Source of the DNA: Carallia brachiata
Taxonomy: Eukaryota > Streptophyta > Magnoliopsida > Malpighiales > Rhizophoraceae
DNA: 64,000 bases
Reading direction: 5' to 3'
Assembly: GCA_021464245.1 (NCBI GenBank)
Contig: JADCRB010000064.1
Coordinates: 3,651,455 to 3,715,454, forward strand
In this document: positions 37,060 through 47,782 of the stretch, piece by piece
Position numbering within the stretch: the first letter of the stretch is position 1
How the letters are laid out: each line of letters opens with the position of its first letter
Position numbers and translations under genes: made by a program
Notes under the pieces: generated by a model
Seen by the model: the letters and a program-made list of their open reading frames with translations, nothing else
Told to the model about the DNA's origin: nothing
Databases searched by the model: none

Positions 37060-37560
37060 GGCTAAAGCCTGGAGTTCGAAAAGCCACGCCTTTACGCAGT
37101 TGGCCACAAAGACCATTGACCGTTGCAGGTGGAACACTGTAACCGGCACGTTGGCATACGCTTGAAATGGGTTCCTCGTCGACCCATGTTTGTTGCTGCA
37201 TCTACGGGATCTCACTTTCTGGATACCCGATGATTCGAAGTCATCAGATGCGGCAATCACTGCACTGATGTTGTGTGGGCTCCGCAAGGGCCTCTTGTTG
37301 GAACAATATTGCAGGCAATTAAGGAAACTAGATTTATTTGGCTGAGAAAATGAGGACATTCTTTTCCCTTCCCTTGGAACTTTTATTTGATGAACGAGTT
37401 GTTACTCTTCAACAGGAGGAGCCATAAGGCTGTTCCATTGCATTGCCAAGTAGCATCCAATCCATTTGCTAAATATTTCCCCTGTGCGAGCAGTTGTTAC
37501 TCTTTCAGTTCACCCTTCTCCTCCCACCAATGAGTTAAAAAAGGTCAAGAGGAGTAAAAA
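37060..37560. repeat. Conserved upstream module, copy 2
   Basis: It matches 9690-10200 closely and shares the in-frame TGA in the RLKWVPRRPMF frame. It continues beyond the hAT insertion at 38278-38480. Confidence 0.7.
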
Positions 37561-37583
37561 TAAATAAACTCTTATCTGAAAAT

Positions 37584-38269
37584 CAATGTTATTAAACTCA
37601 GACCGGACCGGCCGGTTCAACCGGTCGGACCGGTGACCGGTCAGAGGTCCGGTCCTGGTTATACCCTTAAAGTGGCATTAGATCGGACCGGTCAAAACCC
37701 GGTCAACGGACCGGTTCAACCGGTCGGACCAGTGAACCGGTCCCGGTTTGACCGGATTGACCGAATTTAATAATTTTAAAAAATTTTACACTACTTTGTA
37801 AGAGTTGGGTTTTGAACCCCTAACCTCTAACAAGAAAGTAGAGTCTCACACCACTGGACCAACTTGTAGTTTATTGTAAACTCTTTTTTTTGATATACTT
37901 ATTATTTTCTCATACTTCTCACATAATCTATACATCATCATATATAACTAATATATTAACGTTTACTATTTTCTCTTTTTGTTAAGATAATTATTAATTT
38001 TCTTAATTTATTAATTTTATCTTATAATAAATTGTTAATCATTTATTTTAAATTTACAAATATAGATATTTCAATACATACATATATATTATAATATTAC
38101 ATTTTATATATAAATTTTATGTGTAATGTATATAAATATTTATTTTTGATATATTTAATATTAAATATTGGTTTTACTGGTTCAATTTTCGGTTAAACCG
38201 GTTGAACCGATTGAACCTTAAACCATTAAGCTTTCCGGTTCAATGACCGGTCCGATTTTTACAACATTG
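37584..38269. mobile_element. hAT-type non-autonomous element (686 bp)
   Basis: The ends are caatgtt and aacattg, a perfect 7-bp terminal inverted repeat. It is flanked by an 8-bp target duplication, ctgaaaat (37576-37583 and 38270-38277). The site in copy A at about 10220 carries a single ctgaaaat, so the empty site is present in the window. The subterminal regions are dense in GGACCGGT/ACCGGTTCAACC repeats. There is no transposase frame. The 8-bp duplication and CA...TG ends are the hAT hallmark. Confidence 0.92.
37801..37866 (-). other. tRNA-like A-box/B-box segment inside hAT element
   Basis: Read on the minus strand, tggtccagtgg fits the pol III A-box, and ggttcaaaacc, about 30 bases later, is close to the B-box. 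A cloverleaf is not evident, so this is a tRNA-derived or tRNA-like piece rather than a tRNA gene. Confidence 0.35.
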
Positions 38270-38489
38270 CTGAAAATTGATCGCAGAGAAATACAAGGAG
38301 AAATAACGATTTAAAAAGTCAAAGAAACAGAGAAGAATTTCCAAATCAAGCAAGTCAGTTTCCCTCATTTGCCTCACATCAACAGCATAAAACAAAAGGC
38401 AAAAGGAAAGACTTAATAGGTGGTGTCCAACTTGTCGTTCATTGCTAATTTGCCCAAGTGATTGATCGACCACACACCAGCTTAATGTT

Positions 38490-40284
38490 TAACATATCAA
38501 TTTTGAGCATCACATTTTTGTCCATTACTTCAAAATTTAATGTTACGTGTTAAGTTTTGATTTGCTTAATTTTTGTTAATTGTAATTGTGAATTTTTTTA
38601 TATATAATCGTAGTCAATGATGAGACTTACGAATAGATATTAAACGTAATAATATTGTAATATGAATTTATATATAAAATGTGTAAATTTGACTTTATCT
38701 GTGTGATTAGCTCTTGTCTTTTTTTATTTTACTATATATGTACGTATGAATATTGCATTGAACCTCAAGCTTCTAGCCATCCACATGTTAATAACGATCT
38801 TTGTAAATATAAATCTTCATGAATATAAAGAAAGATTTTTTACTAATTAATAATATAAAAAAAAATTTGTTCACAGCTGATTGAAAGGTACTGTCTTAAC
38901 ATCACTGTTTATTAATAATTTTGGAACCACCAAAAAAAGCAACAAGTGATATATAACTGCACAATTTTCATATGTGCTTGAGTTTTTAATTGTAGCTGTC
39001 GGACCAAAGTATCTCTCAAAGAACTTTTTAGAGTAAAAAATCTAGTTCTTTGTTTAAGAAGAATTATATGTAAAAGTAATCGAACATTTTATTTAAAATT
39101 ATTTACGCGTAAAACGTTTTGATAATGCGCTCCATGAAGGCGGGAAGATGTGAAAAATGAGCCGCCAAGATGGCAATTGCCACGTCAAGGGAACAAACAA
39201 CTGACGCTCGGACACACGTGTGAACCGTGCCAAAGAGATATTGCGCATCATCCAATCAATTATGCAATAATAAATGGAAAATTCCAATAAATAATTTCTT
39301 GAAAAAAATAAACAAATAATATCGATTGGTGGTAACTTGTAACTCTCCAAAAAGTGTCATAAATTATTTGGCCAAAAACAAGACATTAAATATAATATAA
39401 TTAAACTATTAATTCAATACTGTGAAATTAAAATATTCATTTAAGGTAACGATTCATGTTGGACCCATTTTAATTTCAGAAATTTTGTGCCTTTTAACGG
39501 TACAGACCATAGAGTCATTAATAATCACCCACCTCTCTCTCAATCACCCCACTTTTTCTTTTTGAACAAAAAAAAATCATTGTATTAATCTAACCATATA
39601 ATAATATGCATTTGGATTACAGGTCATCTAGCGAAAGTTAATTATCTTGGGATTGATTGATGGGCTCATGGGCTACATGGCTGTGATCGCGAGGTTCAAA
39701 GAGGGGTATTTTTCTTTTACAAATCCAACAATTCAGCCCAATAAAACGAAAGCTCCTCCCTTTTTTTATGTTTTAAAAAGTAGAATAGTACTCTGCAATC
39801 ATACCAAAGATGATTGAGTGGGATTTTTTATCCTGAACTTACAAGAAATTAATTCTCACGAACCCAACAAGGGTTATAAAATATAGAATAACTAGTTATG
39901 CAGACGAAATGGTGCGTTGGTGTTGACCAAACGAAATGATTGGTTCATTAAGCAAAATTCCAGGTTATTAGACCAAAGAATTAACAAAATCCCTGGACCA
40001 AGGCATAGAATCTCGAACTAACTGAATAAATGGAATTTTCTTGATGGCATCCTTTTCTTTTATGTACTCATGGGTTCTCATGTAACTGCCACTCTCTATA
40101 TTCAATAGATTGGGCTCCCGAGCCCGTGCCTTTTGAGTTCATGTTGCCACAGTGCTAGGACTCATATTTCACCGGCATTGGTCTGGCATCCGGTGAGGAG
40201 CAGGCGGTTTCAGTGTCTGTAGTTGCTTTGGACCTTTGGGCCTATTTGGGGTGGGTCTTATTGTGGGCCTCTGGTGTATTTGGT
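38490..40284. other. Intergenic, no recognised gene
   Basis: AT-rich DNA with short open frames only. 40080-40284 is GC-richer but shows no recognisable protein. Confidence 0.5.
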
Positions 40285-40356
40285 ATTGTTCAACCTTCTC
40301 TGGAAACAACATTCCACAGTTTATGCAGATCGACAGTTTATGTAGATCAACAGATC
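40285..40356 (-). pseudogene. Downstream piece of small-gene copy 3, cut by retrotransposon
   Basis: The segment around caaccttctctggaaacaac and gcagatcgacagtttatg matches about 30186-30230, in the exon 1 Cys-pair region of the unrecognised small gene. Its upstream continuation lies on the other side of the Ty3/gypsy element at 46642. Confidence 0.75.
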
Positions 40357-40841
40357 TGACAGAATGTTTATCGATAATAAAGCTAATACACGATTAAGTC
40401 TTAAGAAAATGGATTTCTCAAAGAGAAAAGATAAAGGAAAGATTATTGTCTTTTTGAAATTGAGTAATATTTTTATATAATAATTTAGCCCCTAAGCTTT
40501 GAATGCTTTTATAATAATTTAGCCCCTAAGCTTTGAATGCTTTTTTAATCACGAATGAATCTTTGAATGCTTTGATAATAATTTAGCCCCTAAGCTTACA
40601 TATATATTTATAAGTGAAGTTTATGATTTAAAAAGGAAATATGTTAATGATAAAAGCTAAATAAAAGAGAAAATAAGATAAGTCTAAAATATTCCGGAAC
40701 ATTCAAAGAATATGCTAGGAAAATGCTTGGAATATTCTGGATAAACTTGAAGGACAAGTGTTCAAGAATCTTCCTTTGACTTTGGGCCTCTGCTGACGAT
40801 CCCTTTGATCCAAGAAGTCTTGGGCTACTCGTTATACATCA
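40357..40841 (-). repeat. Left LTR (3' LTR of the element), 485 bp
   Basis: It aligns with 46255-46641. It is about 98 bp longer because a unit around aatttagcccctaagctttg occurs three times at about 40480-40595. Confidence 0.9.
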
Positions 40842-40855
40842 GTCCCCTCCACTTA
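40842..40855 (-). other. Polypurine tract
   Basis: On the minus strand aagtggaggggac stands directly before the LTR start TGATG, the expected plus-strand primer site. Confidence 0.7.
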
Positions 40856-41007
40856 GGAAAAACTCGACTTCGAGTTCAAGTTATGCTTCGGGTAGAGAGA
40901 CTCATTAGCAGAGTAGAACGAGTAGATATCTGTAACGTTCAAGGTCCTTGAAGTTCCCCATTCCTCAGGTAGATTAATCACATATGCATTGTCGTTGATC
41001 TTCTTCA

Positions 41008-41792
41008 CATGGTTTTAAAAACCGAACCGGTCATTAAACCGAAAAGTTTAGAAGTTTAAAGTTCAACTGATTTAACTGAATTAGTTGTGGTTGAATCGGT
41101 AAAACCGGTATTTAATATTAAATATATAAAATTTAAATATTTATATACTTTTATCCAATATATTAATATTTAAATGTAATATTATATATATATATTTTTA
41201 TTTATAACCTTAATATATATGATTTATAATTTATTCTAAAATAAAAACTTATTAATCTTATCTTACAATTTATAAATTTATATTCTTATAATATGCTTTA
41301 ATATTTGTTTCAAAAAATGATTGTTGAACATCTGTGACTCATTTAATTTATTTCTAAAAATATATCATTTATATATTTGCAAAGTAGCGAATATTTTTTA
41401 ATAAAATAAAAACATGTTAATTACTTTTGAAAATGACAATGTATTAATTATTTTTAAAAAATTGAAATATATTAGCAACTTTTTGGAGAAAGTAGATATG
41501 TAAATAATTAATAAGGCAAAATATTAATTAATTTTGACTAAGATATATTTACATTTATTGATATTTATTATTATTTTTATTTTTTTAGTGCTTTTTTTCT
41601 TTTTGAACCAAACCGTCTTGATAGGAAAAATCAGGACCGGTTCTCTGGTTCCTGGTTTAACAAGCCAGTTCAACCGGTTCATAGTCAACTTTTCAATCAA
41701 ACGGTTTTTTAAGGCTAACCGGACTAGTTCAAGGCCTGGTTCTCGATTTTTTCGATTGAATTGGCTGATCCAGTCCGGTTCTTTCAATAATG
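41008..41792. mobile_element. hAT-type element nested in the retrotransposon (785 bp)
   Basis: It has the same ACCGGTT-rich composition as the element at 37584 but in reverse orientation. The ends catggttttaaaa and ttcaataatg are flanked by cttcttca (41000-41007) and ctttttca (41793-41800), an 8-bp duplication with one mismatch. It lies between the integrase 3' end and the LTR, so it is younger than the retrotransposon insertion. Confidence 0.75.
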
Positions 41793-41829
41793 CTTTTTCA
41801 GGACTTGATATAGACATACTTCTTAGGCT

Positions 41830-42614
41830 GCAGCTTGTTGTAGGACCCAACTAAAAATTTCCTTGCGAATGAACACCATCACCATGTCACCCCCTTTGAA
41901 CAGTTGGCTCCTTCGATGTTTGTCTACAGCTTTCTTATACTTTGCGTTAGCAATCTCCAACTTCTTTTTCACCTCAGCTTGGATTGACTGCACCTGTTCT
42001 ACAAGAGTCTCAACTGTATGCTAAGGCCTGGAATGCGAGGGAGTTTGACCAAATCCAAAGCATGTTGCGGACATTTTGTGTAAATGATAGAGAAAGAGAC
42101 TTCCCTATAGCACTGTGAGTTGCATTGTTGTAAGTAACTATGCTTGAGTTAAGGCAAAGTCCCATTGTCTTGGCTTGTCTCCACAAATGCTTCGAATAAG
42201 GTTGCTCAGGGTCTGTTTAGTAACTCTATCTAACCATCTGTCTGGGGATAAGTTGTACTGCTGAACTTTAGGGATAAATCAAACAACCTTCACAAAGTGA
42301 TCCAGAAGTGACTAAGAAATCTGGTGTCGTGGTAAGATATAATGGAGTTGGGCGGAGTTGGGCACTCCATGTAGCCGCACAATCTCCTTGAAGAATAACT
42401 GAGTTACATTAGAAGCATCAGATGTATTCTTATAAGGTATAAAATGACCCATTTTGAAAAACCTATAACAATAACAAACACATAATCTATATCGCGTTAA
42501 GTACGGGATAAGCCCAAAATAAAATTCATAGACAGGTCTTTCCCAAATATTTTCTGGAACAGGCAGAGGCATGTAAAACCTAGTGTTTTGTGATTGACCT
42601 TTAGCCGTTGACAT
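41830..42614 (-). pseudogene. Integrase remnant of Ty3/gypsy element
   Basis: The frame at 42614-42312 includes RFFKMGHFIPYKNTSDASNV and LFFKEIVRLHGVPNS, the usual integrase core. Downstream, 42000-41850 encodes AEVKKKLEIANAKYKKAVDK, then RRSQLFKGGDMVMVFIRKE, the C-terminal tail. Stops lie between the blocks. Confidence 0.85.
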
Positions 42615-42939
42615 ATGTAATATCGCTGGACAAATTTGCTATGTCCCTCTTCAACTATGACTAATAATATCGTTCCTCAATAGCAGCAATGGTCTTGTCT
42701 CGTCCAAGATGACCTGTAAGACCACCTCCATGTAAATCACGAATGATCTTTTCTCTCAATGATGATTGGGAACACAAAGTTGATTCACACGCATCAGAGA
42801 GCCATCATGGATGTGAAAATCATTGTATGTTGCTTCTGAGTACACTTTTCCCAAATGGCCAGAAAGTATTCATCATGCTCATATAATTCGTGGAAGTTTC
42901 AAAACCCGCTATCTCATTGCTCAATGTGATCAATAGAGA

Positions 42940-43300
42940 TGCTCTTCGACTTAATGCATCAGGAACCTTGTTCTGTTGGCCCGCCTTATGAAACAACTTG
43001 AAGGGAAACTTTTATAGGAAAGTGGACCACTTAGCATGCATCTCGCTGTTGATTCGCTTCTGACTGTGGAGATACTTCAAGGCCTAGTGATCTGAGTATA
43101 AGATGAACTCATGGCCCACTAAGTATATTCTCAATACTTCAAGGCTCACACAACAGCATAAAACTCCTTGTTATAGGTAGACCACTTCGTCAGACTTCAC
43201 TAAGTTTTTCGCTGAAATAAGCAACTAACCTTTTTTTTGGGAAAGAATACACCAACTCCAACTCCGTTGGCATCGCATTCAACTTCAAACAGCTTGTCAA
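42940..43300 (-). pseudogene. RNase H remnant of Ty3/gypsy element
   Basis: HEFILYSDH, ALKYLHSQKRINSEMHAKW and [14 protein letters not shown] are visible in order, separated by in-frame stops (SDH*ALKY, STFL*KF). Confidence 0.85.
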
Positions 43301-43621
43301 AGTTAGGTAGAGCTAGCACTGGAGCAGCACACAACTTCTCTTTGATGAGAGCAAACCGTTGTTCTTCTTCATCTCCCACTGAAATTTGCCCTTCTTAAGG
43401 CACTCAGTAATGGGTGTCATGATAGTGCTGAAGTTGCATATGAACCTTCAGTAAAAGGTTATCAAATTGTAGAAACTCTGCACATTGCCTATAGTTTTGG
43501 GTGTTGACCAATCTCGAATTGCTCACACCTTCTTTTCATCAATTTGAATGCCATCAGAACTGACTATGTACCCCAAAAAGATAAGTTTGTCAGTCAGTCA
43601 TAAACCTACACTTCTTCAAGT

Positions 43622-44430
43622 TCACATATAGTTTATTCCCCTGTAGCATATCATAAAGTTACACTTCTTCAAGTTCACATATAGTTTATTCTCCTGCAGC
43701 ACCATTAATACCTCCCTCAAGTGTAAAATATAATTCTCTATTGATCGACTATAAATAAGAATATCATCAAAGTACACAACAACAAATTTTCCGATGAAAG
43801 GTTTCAGCACCTAATTCATCAACCTCATAAAGGTGCTCGGAGCATTAGAGAGACCAAACAGCATAATTAGCCATTCATAAAGACCATATCGCATATTGAA
43901 TACAGTTTTTCACTCGTCTCTAGGCCTGAATCTGATCTGATGATAGCCACTTCAAAGATTAATCTTCGAAAACACCTTGGATCCATCGAGTTGGTCTGGC
44001 ATATTATCTAGTTTAGGAATTGAAAATTTGTATCCAATGGTAATCTTATTTATTGCTCGGCTATCAACACACATCTACCAACTATCATCTTTCTTCGGGG
44101 TTAGTAAGGCTGGTAACACACATAGGCTCATACTCTCCCAAATATGTCCTTTTCACAGCAACTCTTCTACCTTTTTCTTTAAGATCTCGTTCTCTTAGAA
44201 CTCATTCGGTAGTGTGGAAATTTGGGAACTAGCATTGGGACCAAATCAATCTGGTGTTGTATGTCACACATTAGTGGCAACCCGTCTGGCAACTCTTCTG
44301 GCACGATCTCACTAAATTCCTCCAACAACGATTTAACTATTTCTAGAACTGCTGTCTCTGGACTGCTGGTTACTTCACCTTTCACCACTAGCACATGAAC
44401 TTTTTTTTGACTCTTTGATAGCGGCCTCAA
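43622..44430 (-). pseudogene. Reverse transcriptase remnant of Ty3/gypsy element
   Basis: The block at 44430-44179 has the [17 protein letters not shown] signature that opens Ty3 RT. The block at 43810-43622 has [15 protein letters not shown], with the YFDD active-site box, then [22 protein letters not shown] stretch around 43660 repeats cttcttcaagttcacatata of 43612, so the coding region also suffered a small internal duplication. Confidence 0.9.
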
Positions 44431-44960
44431 TCTCTTGATCTGAATGAGTGACTGTTTGAAAGGTCTTTCCCTCTACTTGAGAAGTCTTGATTTGAGACCA
44501 TCCTTTTATGGGCAGTAAGGTATATTTCACCTCATCCTACTCGAGCCTATAGACAATTTTCCTGTCTGAGTGTTGAGCATCAACATCGAATTGCCATGGC
44601 CGCCTGCGTAGTATGTAACAAGCATCTATGTTTACGACATCACAGTATACTTTATCATTGTACTGGCCAATCGAAAAAAAACCTTACATCATTCCATTAC
44701 TCGAATTTCTCCAACTGCTTTGATCCATCCGATGGTGTATGAACTCGGATGCTTCTCTACTGGTAGCTACAACTTTTTCATAGTTTTTTTTCCAATAATA
44801 TTTTCCTGGCTACCACTATCAATAGTCAAATCAAACAATGTATTATTAACTGTACACCTCGTACGGAACAGTTTATTCCGTTGAGTGTCACCTTCCTGCT
44901 TAGGAGCTAGCATTAGCTTCCTCATCACGTACACAAATTTTCATTCTAATACTCGCATTC

Positions 44961-45563
44961 TTATCCATCTGGGTAGTAATAGACTTCATCATCTTCTTTC
45001 CCAATTGCACCTTCATACTCCACTATATTTACCACCTTTCGCCTTGGGCAATCACTAGAGCGGTGGCCTACCTCGTTACACTTGAAGCACTTGCCAACTG
45101 TAAGCTTTTTATAAGGATCAAGATTTTGACCAACTGTTTTCTCAATAAGCAGCTGTTTCCCTGCAACTTTATCAGCCACTGCATTTTCTACTTAGCTTAA
45201 AGCTTTTGGTTTTTTCTTCTCTACAATGAATTTGTTAGCATTAAAATAATACTTGCTAGAAGATTCAGCTTTGTTCTTCTCTTGCAGCATCATCTCAGCC
45301 TTCAAAGCCATATTCTTGGCCTCAGATATGTCCAGCAGCATCTGAACTCCAATTTTATCCCAGATAGCTGACTTTAATCCATCTAGGTACCTTGAGACTT
45401 GTTGGCTTTCTGACTCCATCAGGCTGTTGCGTTCAGACAATCTGAAAAATTCTGCTGAGTACTCATGAACTGTCTGGTAGCCTTGATGGCAACGTTGATA
45501 CTGTTGTAAAAGAATATGCTCATAATCTAGAGGAAAAAGTGCTCCCCTCAAAAGTTGTTTCAT
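44961..45563 (-). pseudogene. Gag remnant with CCHC zinc knuckle
   Basis: 45563-45192 encodes the capsid-like part (YEHILLQQYQRCHQGYQTVHEY, given here only in part, and SQQVSRYLDGLKSAIWDKI). 45179-44961 encodes CFKCNEVGHRSSDC, a perfect CX2CX4HX4C knuckle. A stop separates them at 45192. Confidence 0.88.
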
Positions 45564-46240
45564 TTTGTACCAGTCTCTAACTGAGGTTTTGCTTTCTCTT
45601 CTCCTTCGGTCTTTTATTCGTTCCCACCAAGCAGATACTCCTCATTTTAGCCGGCAGGCTACCAACCTAACTTTTATTTCCTTAGGTATCTCCATATAGT
45701 CAAAGAATCTTTATACTTCGGCTAACCAATCCATAAAACTTTCAATATTTAATTCACTATTAAAAACAGGAATATCTATCTTTAGCCGAAATTCGTCTGG
45801 CTCCTTAGGGTATCAGGGTCGTCAACGTACATACCTGGGTTCAGCATAATCATCAAAATCTCCTTCATTATCATCTGAATATGCTACATAAGCTTGATGC
45901 ATATACGGGTTTATCTCATCATTTGAATATACTGCTTAAGCCTGGTGCCAATGTGGATTGGCAGAGACTGGTCGGGCAATATGCTGACCACAAGCAAAAT
46001 CTTCGGCCTGATTCCTTTTGTCTCTCTAATTCCTGTTGGCACCTCCCACCTGAAGATTTTTGTGTCGATTGTTGATGGCCTCCAATCCACGTTCCAATCA
46101 ATCAAATCTCTGACTAAGGTTCTATAGTGCTGCATCCTATCCACGGATGGTTGACTAGATGGCTTGCATCCCCTGTTTGTCGTCAATAGGATGGTTGCTA
46201 TTGACTCCGTCACGAGTCGCCATCAGATTAGGTGAAAGCT

Positions 46241-46252
46241 GCTCTAATATCA
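46241..46252 (-). other. Primer-binding site, initiator-Met type
   Basis: Next to the 5' LTR the minus strand reads tgatattagagc, two mismatches from the plant tRNA-iMet site tggtatcagagc. Confidence 0.7.
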
Positions 46253-46254
46253 CT

Positions 46255-46641
46255 TGACGCAGCATTTAGCGATAATAAGACTAATACATGATTAAGCCTT
46301 AGCAAAAGAGATTTTTCAAACAGAAAAGATAAATGAAAGACTATTGTTTTTTTGAAATTGAGTAATATTTCCGTGGAATAATTCAACCATTAGACTTAGA
46401 TAAATATTTATAACTGAAGTCTATGACTAGAAAAGGAAATACGTTAATAACAAAATTAAAATAAAAGGAAAAATAAGATAAGTTTACGATATTCAAGAAC
46501 ATTCAAGGAATATGTTAGGCAAATGCTTGAAATATTTTGAATAAACTTGGAGGACAAGTCTTCTAGAATCTTCCTTTGACTTTGGGCCTCGTCTCACGAT
46601 CCCTCTGGTCCAAGAAGTCTTAGGCTACTTGTTCTACGTCA
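46255..46641 (-). repeat. Right LTR (5' LTR of the element), 387 bp
   Basis: It aligns with 40357-40841 but lacks the triplicated internal unit. Confidence 0.9.
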
Positions 46642-47024
46642 GAACTAGTCTTCCTTGCATTCTCATTCTTCTCTCTTTCTTTCTCTCACTTTATTTGATT
46701 GATCTGCCTCCTCGGTTTCGCTTGGTTCTTTTTTTACGTGTGGCAGATGATTGGCAGTGGCAACAGAAGCGCCGGCGTCGTTGTTGCCTGAGAGGGTAAG
46801 ATAGCACCAGTGGTGGGAGGTGACGAGAAGGCAGCTGCAGCGGTGATAGTCGGAGTGAATGAGCTGAACAGAGCGGCGGTGGGGAACACTGGTAGCGTAG
46901 GGAAGGTGGCATTCGGAGTGGTGATGGTCGGAGCGAATGTAAGAGTGGCGCATCTCGCAGGGAACGGAGCAGTGCCGACAGCAGCAGCTTGCAGAAGAAA
47001 ACGGCGTGCTCTATGGATAAGCAT
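46642..47024 (-). pseudogene. Upstream piece of small-gene copy 3, cut by retrotransposon
   Basis: It starts MLIHRARRFLLQAAAVGTAP at 47024, a presequence-like N-terminus related to MNRLLRASRSLAAIG at 30577. The acidic segment KKEPSETEEADQSN then matches KELRETEEVDQSN in another frame. Sequence collinear with the 30-kb copy runs to 46642, where the LTR interrupts it, and resumes at 40356. Its own upstream region (47025-47200) resembles 30578-30780. Confidence 0.75.
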
Positions 47025-47199
47025 ATTTATGATTTGTTCTTCTTCTTTAAAAGTGATACCTCTGCATTTCTGGTCTGTTGTTTTATAGAGCAAGGAACGC
47101 GTGTGTGTGTGAGAGAGAGAGGACCGCATGTGACAGAGATAGAGGAGAGCGATCATGCGCATCAACACGTACAGATAATGAGTTTTTACGATACTGACC

Positions 47200-47782
47200 T
47201 TGCAACTAGACAAAATTGATATTCTATAGGCATGACGTTTCAAAATCAACTGCACTATTTCGATTACAAACAACAAACAACTGAAACTAACTAAAATGGT
47301 ATCCAAAGTAACTATCAAAAGCTCTACTCCTAACTTGGGCTCTTAGTGCTGGGCTGCAAGGTTACTTGGGCCATCAAACGGGTCAGATCTTCACAGGAGG
47401 CCATCACTTTTTGGATATATTTCTCAGAAGAAATGCCCAACGATACGTGGCATAATTAAAATATCAATTAAGTAATCTAAAATTTGAGCTAGGCTTTTTC
47501 TTAAGTTTTCAATTTGAAATTTGAGTTCAAAATTCACAATATTAGAACATAAGGGAAAAAATTAATTAAATAGCAGAGGGAAAATTTCAGCTACTAGTTT
47601 TACTTTGGGGACCTTATTCTCTTATTCAATTGACATACACAAGCAGCATAATCTGCAATAATTCTTGTAAATGCATCCATAAAAAAATGTTACACCCCTA
47701 GCCAAACTGGATAAAATAGCGATCATTATGGAAGAAGACATTCTCTTTCATCCCAATCTGGTTTGGCGACAATTCATGGCGA
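47200..47782. other. Spacer, no recognised gene
   Basis: Nothing is seen beyond the end of the small-gene upstream homology on the left and the start of RST1 copy D on the right. Confidence 0.5.

Larger units (their letters stand above)
40357..46641 (-). mobile_element. Ty3/gypsy LTR retrotransposon, degenerate
   Basis: The element reads right to left: LTR, primer-binding site, gag, protease/RT, RNase H, integrase, polypurine tract, LTR. The RT-RNase H-integrase order defines Ty3/gypsy. Every domain has stops or frame breaks, so it is dead. The LTRs start TGA and end TCA. No matching target duplication is visible (agatc against gaact), perhaps through decay. A 785-bp hAT element sits between the integrase and the left LTR. 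The element split a copy of the small gene whose two parts flank it. Confidence 0.93.

Noticed and set aside
41524..41854. Opposed open frames of about 107 codons at 41.5-41.9 kb
   Set aside because: They lie in the CCGGTT-rich end of the nested hAT element and are chance frames in repeats.
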